DNA of 64,000 bases. Source: Euwallacea fornicatus (taxonomy: Eukaryota; Arthropoda; Insecta; Coleoptera; Curculionidae). Position numbers and translations under genes: made by a program. Positions 51,401-60,259 of the stretch are shown piece by piece (the first letter of the stretch is position 1; each line of letters begins with the position of its first letter). The notes beneath the pieces were generated by a model. That model saw only the letters and a program-made list of their open reading frames with translations. It did no database searches and was not told where the DNA came from. The DNA is taken from contig NC_089544.1 in the NCBI RefSeq assembly GCF_040115645.1, forward strand, positions 1,612,001-1,676,000, read 5' to 3'.

Positions 51401-54400
51401 TTACACCGCGTGTGGAGATTAACCACGAGAATCCCGGTAAGCGGATGAGATCCGAAGTCGTTTAAATTGGGGAAAAGTTGCGCAATTTGGTGCTCAAGAA
51501 TATGCGGCTCTGAAATTAAAAAAAAGGCGACGTTTCGACTTGCGGCGACCATCATCAATTTCTCTTCCTCACGATTACGGCGGTGCATCGCATTTCGAGT
51601 GAACAATGCTGTTGAACTGTCGTTTTCATCGTGAAATATATTTTTTACGAGTTGAAATCTCCAGAAGTTTTCGCCTTTCAGAGAACTTCAACGCAGCCAC
51701 GTGAGTAACAAATATTTAAATGGTTAAATCTTCCTCTTAAATATTTGCCAAACGATAAAAGTATCTCTTTGTAGTTGGGCGCACTGAAGCGACAAATACC
51801 ACCGAGAAGAGGGGATTAAGAATTCAAAAAGGAAAACCGAAAGCAGATAAAGAATGTTTGAGTTTACGGTACCTCGCGCTGGCGTTGGCCTGAACCGGCG
51901 ACAAAACATCTTCATTAAAAATAAAAGACACCGACCACATCGGAGCTGAACATTCACTTTAGCCTCATGACAGTTTTTGATAAGACGAGTTTTGAAGTAC
52001 CTTAAAAAAAAAAAACAAAAGCTGCGTACGTCCCAAAATGGGCCGGTGGGATTTCGGAATCCGGTATAAGAAGCTTTAAACAAAGTTCCTCGTAATCTCC
52101 AATCAACAGCTGCCGGTTAGGCAATAACTCATTTTTCCGCACTCGCTTGTAAATACGAAATCTATAAAATTCGTAATGGGTTCCGAAACTCATTCAATTT
52201 ATAACTACATTATGATTTACAGCCACACCGGTCCCTCTATTGCAAATAAACATAGGAAACACGTGTTAAGCTCAAATTAGAAACGGAAACAATGCACGTG
52301 CCGGAGCTCTAAAATATCCCTGGAAAATGCCTAAACAATTTCTCCTACGAGCTACTACTGGACTATTTTTGTGTTAACTCTTTTTGGTTCGGTTTTCAAG
52401 GAATAACTACTCTTTTTGGGCCCGGCACCGGTTGTTGCAGTGACAGAATTGCGCACCACTCCGACTGACATCGCCTACAACGATACATTTTGACACAATG
52501 GCGAACGCGCTCCGCGGCTAATCAGCAATTTCTGCAAAATACCAACGTCTAGATCTCTAAATTGTTTAATACGCCGAAACGTGACGAGCGTCGTGGGCGA
52601 CCTACTTCGGAAATTTCGTTGAAATATCTCAAAAACTTTGGGAGCTGCGCGGAAAATGTCACGGGCAACGACAAATGTTGACAAAATGGCGGAGACGCCA
52701 GATGGAATATTTTTCGGGTACGCGACGTTGACGTGTCTGTGGCGAAATGCGCTACTGAATATTGGCCGGTCACGGCTCGGCAACAATCGGTCGACGAATA
52801 AATTATGGATCACTCTGGATAATGAGCGAAGTAACCATCAGCCGTGAATAATTAAATATGGCGAGAATTAGTTTTAATAGCGCAATCTGCCATTGAACTA
52901 TTTGGGGCTTCCCAGAGGTTCAGCGGAAAAGAATAGACGTCGAATGATTGAGCAAACCCTCAAACCGCCGGATTTCAATGGGGGTTAAGGGTGAGCAAAT
53001 TCACACTCCCTTTATTTTCTTTTTTCACAAGGCCCTGAAGGGTTCTATTCATAATAATCCATCCTTTTCACCGAACCCCTCATTGAATTATAGATGAATC
53101 ACTCCACATTATTGCTCCATAATTTCTGAATTTTATGCCACGAGCGGCTTAGAGCTTTCAGGTCTTCCTTACGTCTTACATATATTTATTAAATTCCTGG
53201 ATTTTCCGGTAAGCGACTTCAAAGGAACCGTTCAAATGTAGAAATTGTGTGAAATTATTCAGATTTTTCCAGTTAAATTTACTTGTCGAAAGCACCGTTC
53301 AAATTTAGTGAATAATTCCCATGAAAGTAACGGGAAAGCGATTTCCACGTAAATAAACATGAAAGGTCCAAAAAAATAAGCTAAGTCGCCGGGTCCGGGT
53401 AGATGAAAATTGGGAGAGGAAAAGTAAATTTTTAGAGGATGCAAAGAGGAGAGTGCTTCGGGAATACATTACGTCAAAAGGGGCAGTTTTTCAATAAACT
53501 TCATAAATTTCATATTTAAATGAGCAATTGAATCGTGTGGTAAACCGAGAGTGCTTGATGCCGTGGGCAGGGAAAAATCGAGGAATGAAAGAGAAAAATT
53601 TGCGACAATATGTAGACTTTTGGTTTGCAGACGAATAATCTTGAATATTGCATTAAACCCATAGCACTGAAAAATGTTCTCATGTCCATTGTACTGAAGA
53701 ATGCCGAGCAAAAAGTAGATGACATACTTAAGATACAATAAAACATGTAGTCACGCGAGCCAAATATGCAGATAATCGAGTAAGGCAACGTAAAAATGAT
53801 TTTTTCCCCTACAAGGTTTTAAAGGGCAACATTACCGGATCTGTAAAATGCGTTTCCACCTCCTTTTTCAATAAAAGGCCAATAATGATACCTATTTGGC
53901 CCATTACTCACCTAGCGAGCTAGTAAGAGCACAACGTCGCCATCATCCCCATAATCGTTTTTCTAACAGTTGCCAAGGAAACGAATGTCAAACGAATCGT
54001 TACCGCTGACGTTTGATGCATTTGTCAGGGTGAAAGTGCGACAAATGTCAAACTTGATCGTCAGTTTTTTAACCCCATTGCTCCAGTCAGCGCGAGTCCA
54101 GATTTCTAATAAGTTGGAAGAGCATATATCATATCGCCTGTGTCGTCACAGTTATGTCCGATTTTCGTGCCATGTTTCGGTTCTTTTGCCCCGCTTTTGT
54201 CGAATTCTAGGGGGGCCCAGACGCAGCCTCACTGACTGTTTTCAATTTATTGAATGTCAACTGATGCGTTCGAAAATTATTTTTTTAATCGAAAACCTGT
54301 AGATGCCACCTCCGTGAGGTCATGTCCGTGTAACAAACGAGAACATGACGCTCACAGCTGCCCCATAGGAATTCCAGAAGGAACAGGAACAAGGGTCTGC

Positions 54401-57400
54401 TTGACAAAGGGAAACAACACGCCCTCGTGGTGGCAACAATCAAAAAATATTTACTGTCTCGTTCTCTTTGCTCTTCCTTATTACCTGTTTCTCATTGCGC
54501 CTTCCGAGGATTTTCGTGCACCCATCGACCTCCTCCTTGTCCGGTGATTTACACGAAATGGAAGTGAAATTTAACGCTTTATATGTAGGGAGTCCGCTTA
54601 AGCCACTAATCCGCACCAGAAGACCACCTAGACGTTTATGGGTAGCTTTATGGGTTATTTTATGCCGGTAAATACCGCTCCGCTATTCAGAGGCGCCCTA
54701 TCGTATTACCGAAATATTTGCTAGAATTAAGTTGTAAAATGAGGGGACAAATTTGCCACATGTTGTCGCTCAGCTGACAGAGGAGAATGCGATGTTTTGA
54801 CTCGTAATGTTACGCTAATGAACACCTTAATATGGGACGAAGATGAGACGCAGCTTAATACAGGATGAAAATGACACGCTTTCCGCGCACGAGCAGATGA
54901 AATTCGATCCGCCTGACATTGAAGTTTCTAGCCTCGCTCAATCTGGACACCTCCCTAATAAAATTTGACAATCGTTGTCGACGGTCATTTGTCAAATTTG
55001 GCCCATTTCCTCTCCCTCGTGTGTTTCAGGGAAAAACATCTGTATTGTCCACAATGCCAAAGGCGCACGTGGTTTCTATTTTGCACGTTCGATGACCGCT
55101 CCGTCAAGTACAAACAGGAAAAAATTTTGCCGCACTCTAAACGTCTCCAAAAAAAAATCCTTTTATCTTGCCGGGTTTTATTAATGCAGGTAGGCAGTTC
55201 CAGCGGCGTTACTAATGCAGCGTCCAGCTAAGGAAAAAGGCACAAGAAGGTGAAACTGAAAGGTCTTTTGAACGTTTCGTAAGATAGAAATGCAGTACCG
55301 TTAATTACCCTCGCCTCTGGTGGGCGGTTTGTGCCCGAAATTACTCTATTGTCAGCGTCTAAGCTCGGGCCCATTTTGACAGGTAAATAATTTCAGTAAT
55401 TGTCAAATTTCATTAGGCATGTCTCGGCTTTCTGCGTATTTTATTAAATAAGTGAGGTTAGAAGATAAGCGAACTTGACAGTTGCGGAAACTCTAACCTG
55501 ACTTATGTGTCAACTGTCACTGCCACTGCCACAAACGCCTCTTTTCCGTAGCTAAACGACTTTTTTCTTTCAAGTTGAGAAATCAAATATCTAGCATGAC
55601 CGCATGATATGTGACACCTGATGAAGTCAAGTTTAATGTTTCATTATGCCTGCTCGCGAGGGTCAACAATTCAACGTGGCGAATGTGCTCAAACTGCACT
55701 ATTTACTATAAATGTTTTAAGTCGAAATCGCATTGTTCATTCTGTTTAGGGTCACTCACCTTGAAATACGCAGTACTTTTTAGCACCGAGAGTAACACGA
55801 CCGTAAATAATTCTATTCCCTCTAATAACGTTTGCATTACTGAAAGCGTGAATTATATATGAACTGAATAATCGTGACTTATTGTTTCTTTGACACGGCG
55901 ATGGTTATTGATTGAATGCATTGTGCAAAAATAATCAATGAAAGTACTATGATAATAATAATTATTTATTGCTCTCCTCGTTATTATTTGAATTGCTGAT
56001 GGTGATTTACATATCGTTAACCAGTCTAGAGCCCGGTCTGCGAGCATGTTAATAGCAGACTTGGCTAGACTATCAGACGTCGCATTATTTCAGGTCTCGT
56101 CCAGGTTCAGCGGAGAGCCGGTACATTCTTGTAGAACGTAAATTTCCAACCGAACACAGTGAACAAACCACCACCTCCAAGCAGAATACTAAAATTGTCC
56201 CTTCACCACGCAGGTAATTTAAAATGATCGACAGTTTGACAACCACGCAACGTTCTATTGTTTTAATATCGCGATGACTGCCTGACGTGACCTGTCAAAG
56301 TCAAAAGGTGACTCGCGTGGAGGAATTGTTTTCGTTTTAGGTATGCAGGGTGTTCCAGAAACGTTGGTGCAAATCAATGTAGCTTGCTAGCGGCTAATGG
56401 CACTGAGCCGTTCGGCTAATCTTGCCCTAACATAAGCGTTAATTTCTTCTAATAAGCGATAGTAAAACTATTATCTTTTTTTAAATCTGTGAATGCCGGG
56501 TGCCTGTGATAACTGGTTTGTCCCATTAACTTTCTCGTATTTCGAGTGATTCGAATGATTTTTTCAGACTAGGCGTCTGGCACACGACTGCATTTTATGA
56601 CTTCCTGATTACACACCAATACTTGAATTTTCAATTAAATTGAAAGTCAGTTAATTAAGTTGGAATTTAAATTAATATTTAAACGTTTTTAAGCGATTTG
56701 ATTTCCGAATACCTCTTACTGGATGTTCCTACTTTTATTTATCCCACCACATTCCCTTAAAGTGCTCAACAGAACAGTAGTGAGTTTGCTCTCAGGATTT
56801 GACTGTAACATCTAACCTCTTCTCATATAACATTCCTCCCAGTCGGTACTGGAATTTGCGAAGCAGCTACTTAAACACAGAATCCGTATTTCTCTGTAAA
56901 GCAGCAAATTATCGTGCTTCCTGCAGCGATGTAAAATTAAGCAGTATATTATCTCCCTTAATAATTATTGTTTGGTTAACATTGGGTTTCTAGCTTCCTT
57001 AATAAGGATTAAATCATAATTTGGGCAGATGTAGGGAAAACTAGTTTGGGAGACGAGGCCAAAGGTCCTTTGATCAGGATATCTTTTACCATCAAAGAGA
57101 TATCGCATACACGGTGCAAACAATTTTTTTCTACCACTAATAATTTCTGATAAAATATCAGGTAACTAAAATCTAAAGGCTCTTCACTTCTTCAACAAGT
57201 TCACGCATCGAAAAAGTCGCATGCACTTTACACACGTTGCTAGGGGCAACGGGGATAAATGACATAGAGATACGTGATGCGGGGGTTCGCATGTTTCCCA
57301 TAGGAAGTCGTATTTTTGCATCCCCAGAGAAAAGTGAGATTTTTCTTGAGCCCTCACTAGAGTTAATAACGGTCGTCCGTAAGGTGGATATTGAATATAA

Positions 57401-58040
57401 ATTCTGAAATGGCAATAATCTCGGAATTGTTGGTTCATAAACAAAGGAACCCGGAGGAATGCGTTCGCGCAATGCGCAGTGCAAACTTTGTTTCTGAGCT
57501 CATGATTACATTGAGAAGGATTAATGTTACTCCGATATTCTTTGACCTATGCACCCCAACCGGAACTGGATAAGTAATGAATTAACCTCACTTTTAAGTA
57601 ATACCGCTTGAGTGTAGGAGATTAAGACATAGATGAGCGTGAACCTCTGGATTGGGAAAAGAAGCATAAAACTGGAATTACGCGGGTTTGTTTTCAATGT
57701 TGAACGCTCGTAACAGATAAGGCAGTCCCAACATTAGAGAACAATGATTAGCAATATTCGCGACAATGCAGATTCGCGTAACAATAATAATTATTCCGAA
57801 TAAACCATAATTCACTGAAATGGGAAAAAATTAGTTAAGCAAAAACGTACCATTTTGAGGAGTATCAGTAATCCCCGGAGTGATATTAGGAAGCTTGGGG
57901 AGTAACTTATCAACTTTAACTGATTCGCACTTGCTCCCGTTCAGAGGGGTAGCGAGGCCAACGGCGACCGACGACAGCACAAAAAACAGAACGACACCCT
58001 GTAACCGGCGCATTTCGCTTCGCACACTATCAATCCTCAT
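17112..58040 (-). CDS. dlp: Glypican, Dally-like (GPC4/6-type), 607 aa from five coding exons
   Basis: Glypicans are GPI-anchored heparan sulfate proteoglycans that carry Wnt, Hedgehog and BMP ligands at the cell surface. Coding exons are 58040-57851, 20776-20630, 19340-19098, 19030-18327 and 17651-17112, all GT-AG and all in phase. The order is signal peptide (~1-31); N-terminal cysteines (ICGEGSCC); helical cysteine-rich core with YGKIYLQNSEVF, NSQYSFDDSYM and ELKPFGDVP; FCGVCR...CSSYCS; and VVEPLNIKISEAIMNFQE. A convertase-like KRPKR follows at ~371-375, then KLKKAYHGQDV, a Ser-Gly triplet cluster in an acidic run (~522-530), and a hydrophobic GPI signal (~577-607). The VEPLNIKISEAIMNFQ and KLKKAYHGQDV motifs fit the Dally-like/GPC1-2-4-6 branch better than Dally/GPC3-5. 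Length matches vertebrate glypicans. Intron 1 is about 37 kb. Upstream ORFs at 58120-58091 and 58081-58058 may damp translation. Confidence 0.9.
18327..19030 (-). CDS. dlp: Glypican coding exon 4 (cysteine-rich core)
   Basis: Acceptor tctgtaccag at 19032-19031, after a 67-bp intron; donor AAGGGG|GTAAGT. Encodes CVHNHMLELKPFGDVP, the cysteine cluster CGVC...PCSSYC...VC, the MNFQE helix and the basic KRPKR convertase-like site, followed by a Lys-rich linker. Ends in phase 0. Confidence 0.9.
19098..19340 (-). CDS. dlp: Glypican coding exon 3
   Basis: Acceptor tatttgcag, donor TATGC|GTAAGT. Encodes EIFRNMMESS through YGKIYLQNSEVFSDFF, YYKKGSVRL and NSQYSFDDSYM, a well-conserved helical block of glypicans. 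Keeps phase with both neighbours. Confidence 0.9.
19470..19645. other. GC-rich, coding-like patch inside glypican intron 2
   Basis: Both strands are open here. The plus frame reads GEPFTPKSAIDSGGYVGG, and the minus frame contains PELPYRVLHCLCTNNE. Base composition is more like exon than intron. I recognise neither protein. It could be an old gene fragment, an alternative exon or chance. Confidence 0.25.
20630..20776 (-). CDS. dlp: Glypican coding exon 2
   Basis: Acceptor tttgtttcag at 20778-20777, donor GATG|GTGAGT at 20629. Encodes the double-cysteine motif ICGEGSCC and a Ser-rich amphipathic helix (SQSSLEKFVKESVLKVAS), typical of the glypican N-terminus. Joins exon 1 with a shared glycine codon. 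Confidence 0.88.
21405..21435. repeat. (GA)n microsatellite
   Basis: An almost pure GA run of about 25-30 bp, ending in GAGGAGGAGG. It creates false Ser-Leu or Arg-Glu open frames. Confidence 0.9.
25035..26545 (+). pseudogene. Decayed copy of a widespread insect repeated gene family
   Basis: Several collinear fragments in shifting frames match a family often annotated only as uncharacterised in aphid, beetle and other insect genomes. In order they are KNHLDNRYF (N-terminal region), DLNLPKQSSEL, SHNGNKYAGIPIAHS, LKIVDVLLGQQSGYTK, ILPPLRIKLGVMK, IHYLHSHLDEFPENLGDF and, near the end, a KALKRSF-like tail. The family usually has HNGNKYPSIPLAH, PPLHIKLGL and HSHLDFFPENLG. Its high copy number suggests a transposon origin, and its function is unknown. 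This copy has many stops and frameshifts and lacks parts of the middle, so it is dead. Identification is from memory of the family motifs. Confidence 0.7.
26948..27262 (+). pseudogene. N-terminal Tc1-like transposase fragment
   Basis: The frame reads KPRDVPREVRDLTIKYRQEG then QSQRDVGRNL, matching the first helix-turn-helix of Tc1-type transposases (REVRDLIVKYHKEGKS...IA pattern). It also includes SGETIRKVG. The catalytic domain is missing and no terminal repeats were found. Confidence 0.5.
27400..27423. repeat. Poly-C tract
   Basis: A run of C interrupted by single T bases, about 24 bp. Confidence 0.85.
28351..29512 (+). mobile_element. DNA transposon derivative with ~195-bp terminal inverted repeats
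   Basis: Starts CCGGGCGATTCAAG and ends, inverted, CCGGGTGTTTCAAG, both flanked by TA (28349-28350 and 29513-29514). The two ends align for about 195 bp, including CTCGCCCTTATAA, TTAATGACGT and ACTTCCGGTTT...ACCGGAAATGACCT. Each arm itself contains the small palindrome CCGGT(T/A)..ACCGG. Between them lies a short remnant of a transposase N-terminus. No catalytic domain is left, so the element is non-autonomous. Confidence 0.85.
29012..29297 (+). pseudogene. Transposase N-terminal HTH remnant (DUF4817-like)
   Basis: Begins MQNYTKSEKIDMLLVIGECR, followed by ERFPFRSHPGRHYF. This is the pattern of the N-terminal helix-turn-helix in DUF4817-type insect transposases (YTNEE..DM...YG....YQERYPNRRCPD). 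A TGA at 29153-29155 breaks it; the frame continues to about 29297 and then decays. Confidence 0.6.
30482..30499. repeat. Poly-G tract
   Basis: An uninterrupted G run of about 17 bp. Confidence 0.85.
30708..31010 (+). repeat. Interspersed repeat, copy 2 (see 8600-8905)
   Basis: Matches the reverse complement of 8600-8905 over about 300 bp with gaps. It lies in the glypican intron, while the other copy is intergenic. Confidence 0.7.
33857..33998 (+). repeat. Spaced direct duplication
   Basis: Two ~42-bp copies (33857-33899 and 33955-33998) share GATGACCTA(TA)GATTGACCA and a following CTACCT, about 98 bp apart. Confidence 0.6.
36898..37397 (+). mobile_element. Internally deleted Tc1/mariner-type element
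   Basis: 500 bp. Starts CAGGGCGTTCCGAACTATGG and ends, inverted, CAGGGTGTTTCAGAACTATGG, flanked by TA on both sides (36896-36897, 37398-37399). It keeps only the 3' part of the transposase (36955-37221). TIRs are about 25 bp. Confidence 0.85.
36955..37221 (+). pseudogene. C-terminal transposase remnant (SPDLTPLDFFLRG motif)
   Basis: Reads DWIGRGGPVTRPPGSPDL then TPLDFFLRG, the conserved last catalytic region of a common arthropod DDE transposase type (usual form RGGPV.WP.RSPDLTPLDFFLWG). It runs on to a natural stop at 37219-37221. The frame is open but the N-terminal two thirds are absent. Confidence 0.75.
37812..37837. repeat. Perfect 26-bp G/C palindrome
   Basis: AGGGGG AGGGGG A mirrored exactly by T CCCCCT CCCCCT around a central GATC-like A/T step. 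It can form a 13-bp hairpin stem. Confidence 0.85.
40450..40880 (-). pseudogene. Tc1-like transposase C-terminal remnant
   Basis: The minus strand reads LSLWPPRSPDLTPMERVWNI at about 40700-40650, in a different frame from the upstream open part (EIRHEHTWLELL). Further on it contains PYTCPGVHTTTRRAD. This matches the end of Tc1-type transposases (WP..SPDLNPIE..W). It is frame-shifted and dead. Confidence 0.65.
42039..42063. repeat. (TAA)n microsatellite
   Basis: About eight TAA/ATA triplets after an A-run. Confidence 0.9.
43044..43760. mobile_element. Palindromic (foldback) MITE inserted in the Harbinger element, split by another insertion
   Basis: Arms 43044-43145 and 43652-43760 are near-perfect inverted copies of each other, running from CAGGGTGTCCCACAAGTG to TTAAGAAGA. 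TA duplications flank the outside (43042-43043, 43761-43762). Without the central insert the arms would abut as AGATATCT and form one ~205-bp hairpin. Confidence 0.8.
43146..43651. mobile_element. Inner TIR element at the palindrome centre
   Basis: 506 bp, starting CAGGGTGTTAAACTT and ending, inverted, with the same sequence. TA is present on each side (43144-43145, 43652-43653). It has no coding capacity. It sits exactly at the centre of the surrounding palindrome. Confidence 0.7.
44014..45340 (+). pseudogene. PIF/Harbinger DDE nuclease, frame-shifted
   Basis: The N-terminal part reads SREIVEILHERMVDAIREFL, then FEDVQFSAAVAPQTIS. The central motif is ENAGSQYHNYKRFFSVVLTA (frame changes around 44940-45060), then AIVGSNNEFIVVDIGANGRM and SAGAVIANTKFGHLL. 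Near 45270 comes FPQRNLTKEERAFD in a third frame. These are the landmark motifs of Harbinger transposases (PENSGS.Y.NYK..FSVVL, VD.G..GR.SDG, PFP..NLT..E..FN). Several frameshifts and stops make it inactive. Confidence 0.8.
45725..46168 (-). CDS. MADF-domain protein of the Harbinger element (147 aa, intact frame)
   Basis: An ATG-started frame of 147 residues. Residues ~8-75 fit the MADF (Myb/SANT-like) DNA-binding domain: LEYLQLYRERPALV, a YGDRN stretch, AYEPLIEKY, and KEIVKKINSLRINYRRELEK, followed by PALWYFAELNFL. Harbinger elements carry a second ORF of this type, which helps the nuclease enter the nucleus and bind the ends. Here it lies on the strand opposite the nuclease, as is common. 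Unlike the nuclease, it has kept its frame. It is a transposon gene, not a host gene, unless domestication is shown. Confidence 0.75.
   Translation of the reverse strand: MATRNEDLEYLQLYRERPALVKTKSTEYGDRNSKDNAYEPLIEKYKEVDTRSEKEIVKKINSLRINYRRELEKVKAGGTGTDDIHVPALWYFAELNFLQYRGIPKDACAAITSRNQVEGLVDVSADIREQNVSEMSEDNLFRYLFKY
46440..47517 (-). pseudogene. Tc1-like transposase pseudogene 1
   Basis: Reading the minus strand, the pieces are SQDTVRRRLTERNITPHRAA, LYTDESRFCLFGDDRR, MIWGGISSEGRTELI, HRYITDILEPHAVPH, and FLLMHDNNARPHVARVV. This is the Tc1 order: HTH, the DESRF catalytic Asp, GGIS, and the HDNARPH second Asp. The frame breaks at several points and the SPDLNPIE end is scrambled. Terminal repeats were not defined. 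It begins about 90 bp from the Harbinger right end. Confidence 0.8.
48240..49322 (-). pseudogene. Tc1-like transposase pseudogene 2 (different subfamily)
   Basis: The minus strand gives, in broken frames, SGKTYRQTGKTVNRAP; HKPFETC / SGMARKRPWDS; FHTRQQIRHF; VKHGGGSVMVEGCVPANGPG; LGIQRPFKYYQGNDPKR; and PDLNPIESLWKN, then ISNREQLKTV. These match the Tc1 landmarks HGGGS.M.WG, QQDNDPKH and PDLNPIE..W. Many stops. It differs in sequence from pseudogene 1, so it represents another subfamily. Confidence 0.8.
51186..51325. repeat. ~30-bp minisatellite with TGACAG/CTGTCA dyads
   Basis: About four and a half units, starting near 51186, 51217, 51249, 51280 and 51310. The best units read TTGACAGTACGGCTGTCAGG followed by TAAATGAT-like filler. 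Each complete unit contains an inverted pair TGACAG...CTGTCA separated by 4-5 bp. On the minus strand the repeat makes a false ORF with ten-residue repeats (LPDSRTVNNH). Confidence 0.85.
57851..58040 (-). CDS. dlp: Glypican coding exon 1 (signal peptide)
   Basis: Starts at ATG 58040 (MRIDSVRSEM). A second ATG ten codons in would give a more compact signal peptide (MRRLQGVVLFFVL). The hydrophobic core is followed by the small-residue stretch VGLATPL and one cysteine. An Asn-Ile-Thr glycosylation site lies near the end. Donor is AATG|GTACGT; the exon ends one base into a codon. Confidence 0.85.
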
Positions 58041-58057
58041 CACAGCCAATAACTAAT

Positions 58058-58120
58058 TTAATTGATATAAGCGTTCACCATCTGAGTTATTTACTTGAGA
58101 ACCATCGCGATTATATTCAT
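58058..58120 (-). promoter_or_regulatory. Two upstream ORFs in the glypican 5' leader
   Basis: On the minus strand, a 9-codon ORF (58120-58091, MNIIAMVLK) and a 7-codon ORF (58081-58058, MVNAYIN) both stop before the main ATG at 58040. The second ends 17 nt upstream of it. Short upstream ORFs often lower translation; whether they are in the transcript is inferred. Confidence 0.45.
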
Positions 58121-58420
58121 CGGTTGACGGTTGATAAGGCACAGTCGTCTACCCTCGACGATCCGGTCGCGTTTCCGTATTCCTGACGACTCGCCGATAC
58201 GGGAATCAAGCGCCGAGCGGTCCGGTTTTCAAACAACCTGAAAAATGTGCAAACGCTGCCAACGCGCAAGCGCGGCGCATGCCACGAACGGGTCCTAACG
58301 TCGTGCCGATTCACTCTAGGTGATGGGACACCTCGGGCCGTCTCTCTCTGATAAGGCCAATTTGACTCCGCCTTCTGTTCGTATATGATGCAGCGTTGCC
58401 AATGCTGCGACAATTGCAGG
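58121..58420 (-). promoter_or_regulatory. Candidate glypican promoter / 5' UTR, CpG-rich
   Basis: Immediately upstream of the leader, this stretch is distinctly richer in GC and CpG than its surroundings. It contains GCGCCGCGCTTGCGCG and several CGTCG/CGACG words. It is the only such patch next to the first coding exon. I see no convincing TATA box. The exact start site is not visible. Confidence 0.4.
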
Positions 58421-59439
58421 TGAAGAGGGAACTAATTTTATTATTCGCCAGAATTTGCGTATTCAAATTAAAAACACCAGAGGACGATTTGCTTGGATAA
58501 CTGGGTTTATTCAACAGTAATTTTCACAGGCGATTGATTCTCGTGCATCGATGTTCGCCAGCGTTCATATCGCTCGCTCTGGGTTTCGAGTAGTCGTCGG
58601 TTTCAGTCATATCGCAGGAAAACTGGATTTTCCTGGATTACCGGTGTCAGTACAGAAACGGAATGCGTTTATAAATTATGGTCGTCTAACGGCCATACTC
58701 ACAATGGGACCATCAGACTTGTAACAACGGGATTTTTGTATAATTAATATATATTAATTATGTTGTACAGTTAAACCCCTTCTTGTTAACAGATGCAAGG
58801 ATTTTACCATATGACTTAGATGAAGAGAAAAACGCGTGTAAAGGTTTTTGTACAACTTACATACCTGACAGGTTCACGAGTTATGCAGAACCCTCGGAGC
58901 TCAGTTAGTTAAATCATAAGCTTCTCACGTTGTTTTTTCAATTTAATAATTGTTCCCTGTTAGATTTTTTTTCCATTGTTAGTAATACTATTGCAACTGA
59001 ACAATAATTAAAAAAAAAGTTTTCTGACAAAAAAAATTATTCTTAAAATTAACAGTATACTAAAGTATGTCGAAAACTGCGCGTTTCTGACCACAGGTCT
59101 GTTAGTATTTTTTAAATTATTTCTTAGAGTACTATTGCTACCTGAAAAGTTTCCATGGTGACACGTTACACGCTATATATCAGCAAGGACTTAGGAACAA
59201 AATGAAATAAAGGTAAACTTCTGGACCGCTACTTTACTTTTAAACGTTGGGTAAGGGATTTGCCACCCGCTAAAATTCGTCGTGGCTCCCTTGAGAGTAC
59301 ATAACACACAAAACATTACACTTCACCATCCTTCACGAAAGCTCACATATGTACATATATGTATATCATAATATACGCTTCAGTTATCGTTCATGTCAGT
59401 ACATGAACAATAATACTACTGGTACTACAGTTAGTATCA
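58421..59439. other. Upstream flank, no gene seen
   Basis: AT-rich flank upstream of the glypican promoter. It contains no supported exon. Runs of A and T around 59000-59040. Confidence 0.45.
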
Positions 59440-59860
59440 AAAACCATAGAAAAAAATTAACATTTAATAATTATTAACTTGAAAAAAATAAACTTAGACG
59501 TGAGCGGATTAGAACCGCAGACTCGCAAGGTTTAAAGGGATTAACCTCTCGCCTAATCCACTAAGCCGTGGCACTTTCATTAAAGCTGCAAACATCTGAT
59601 ATATAAGTTGTCAAAAATTGTCTGATGATAAACTCGGCTAAAAACGAAAATCAGTTTGGTCTAATTCCGTTTTAACTAAAATGCGAGTTGATTCTGGGTA
59701 GTACATATACAGGAATAACTTATAGTAAATAAAAACGAGGTTAGGGTCAATTCCATTATCGGAAATTTGAGTGAAACAACAAGCAAACACTTCACATGAC
59801 TCCTCTAATCCTGGAGGTTTGTCATTGATATTGAATAAATATCTATCTTCCATTTTATTT
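59440..59860 (-). repeat. Repeat with tRNA-like module, left copy (minus)
   Basis: Read on the minus strand it starts near ATGGAAGATAGATATTTATT and continues through CAAATTTCCGATAATGGAAT. It then runs into a tRNA-like stretch (59574-59498) with box A-like TAGTGGATTAGG and box B-like GGTTCTAATCC. The same order occurs at 62700-63060 on the plus strand. An open frame (MEDRYLFNINDKPPGLEES) covers the first part but is broken in the other copy. Confidence 0.7.
59498..59574 (-). other. tRNA-like sequence (SINE-type promoter), not an intact tRNA gene
   Basis: The minus strand has box A TAGTGGATTAGG (59563-59552) and box B GGTTCTAATCC (59516-59506). The T-arm GCGG-TTCTAAT-CCGC pairs perfectly and the D-arm partly. 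The acceptor stem does not pair, and the anticodon loop is malformed. This fits a tRNA-derived repeat rather than a working tRNA. Confidence 0.6.
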
Positions 59861-60259
59861 CGTTTGTTAGGCAAGAGAATTTATTACGAAGAAATAGGAA
59901 AACAACCGTTTGGCGGATATTTTTTCATAATGTCCAGCTATCTGTGGCAGCAAGCTAGTGGATGACCATTAACGATTATCTGATGATTTGACGTGCAATT
60001 CTTTTTCCCAAGTACATTACTGACATATTATTAACTGCAGGAGCAGTTGCACAGTTTCATAATAAGTTTGTCAGTTATGTCTAATAAAAAAAGATAAATT
60101 TCACAGACTTGTAATTTGATTAATGCAGCCTTTTTTGCTTTACGGCACCAGAGGTAACGAATTCCTGATTTTATACTAGAGCATTAAGTTTAAACTTTCT
60201 GATTTTTTCCTTTGTAAGGTTAATTCACAACTTATATATAGGTATCAAATCTAAAAATT

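Larger units (their letters stand above)
20777..57850 (-). other. Glypican intron 1, about 37 kb
   Basis: Runs from donor 57850 to acceptor 20777. No host gene with supported exons was found inside it. Stretches not listed separately (21.5-24.9, 31.0-36.9, 37.9-40.4, 41.0-43.0 and 49.4-57.8 kb) hold AT-rich intron sequence, isolated CAGGGTGTTCC-type transposon ends (for example 31990, 35830, 56345) and short random frames. A moderately GC-rich stretch at 41.7-42.3 kb could be regulatory. Confidence 0.7.

Noticed and set aside
59498..59574. Possible functional tRNA gene
   Set aside because: The acceptor stem does not pair and the anticodon loop is malformed; a degraded second copy shows it is part of a repeat.
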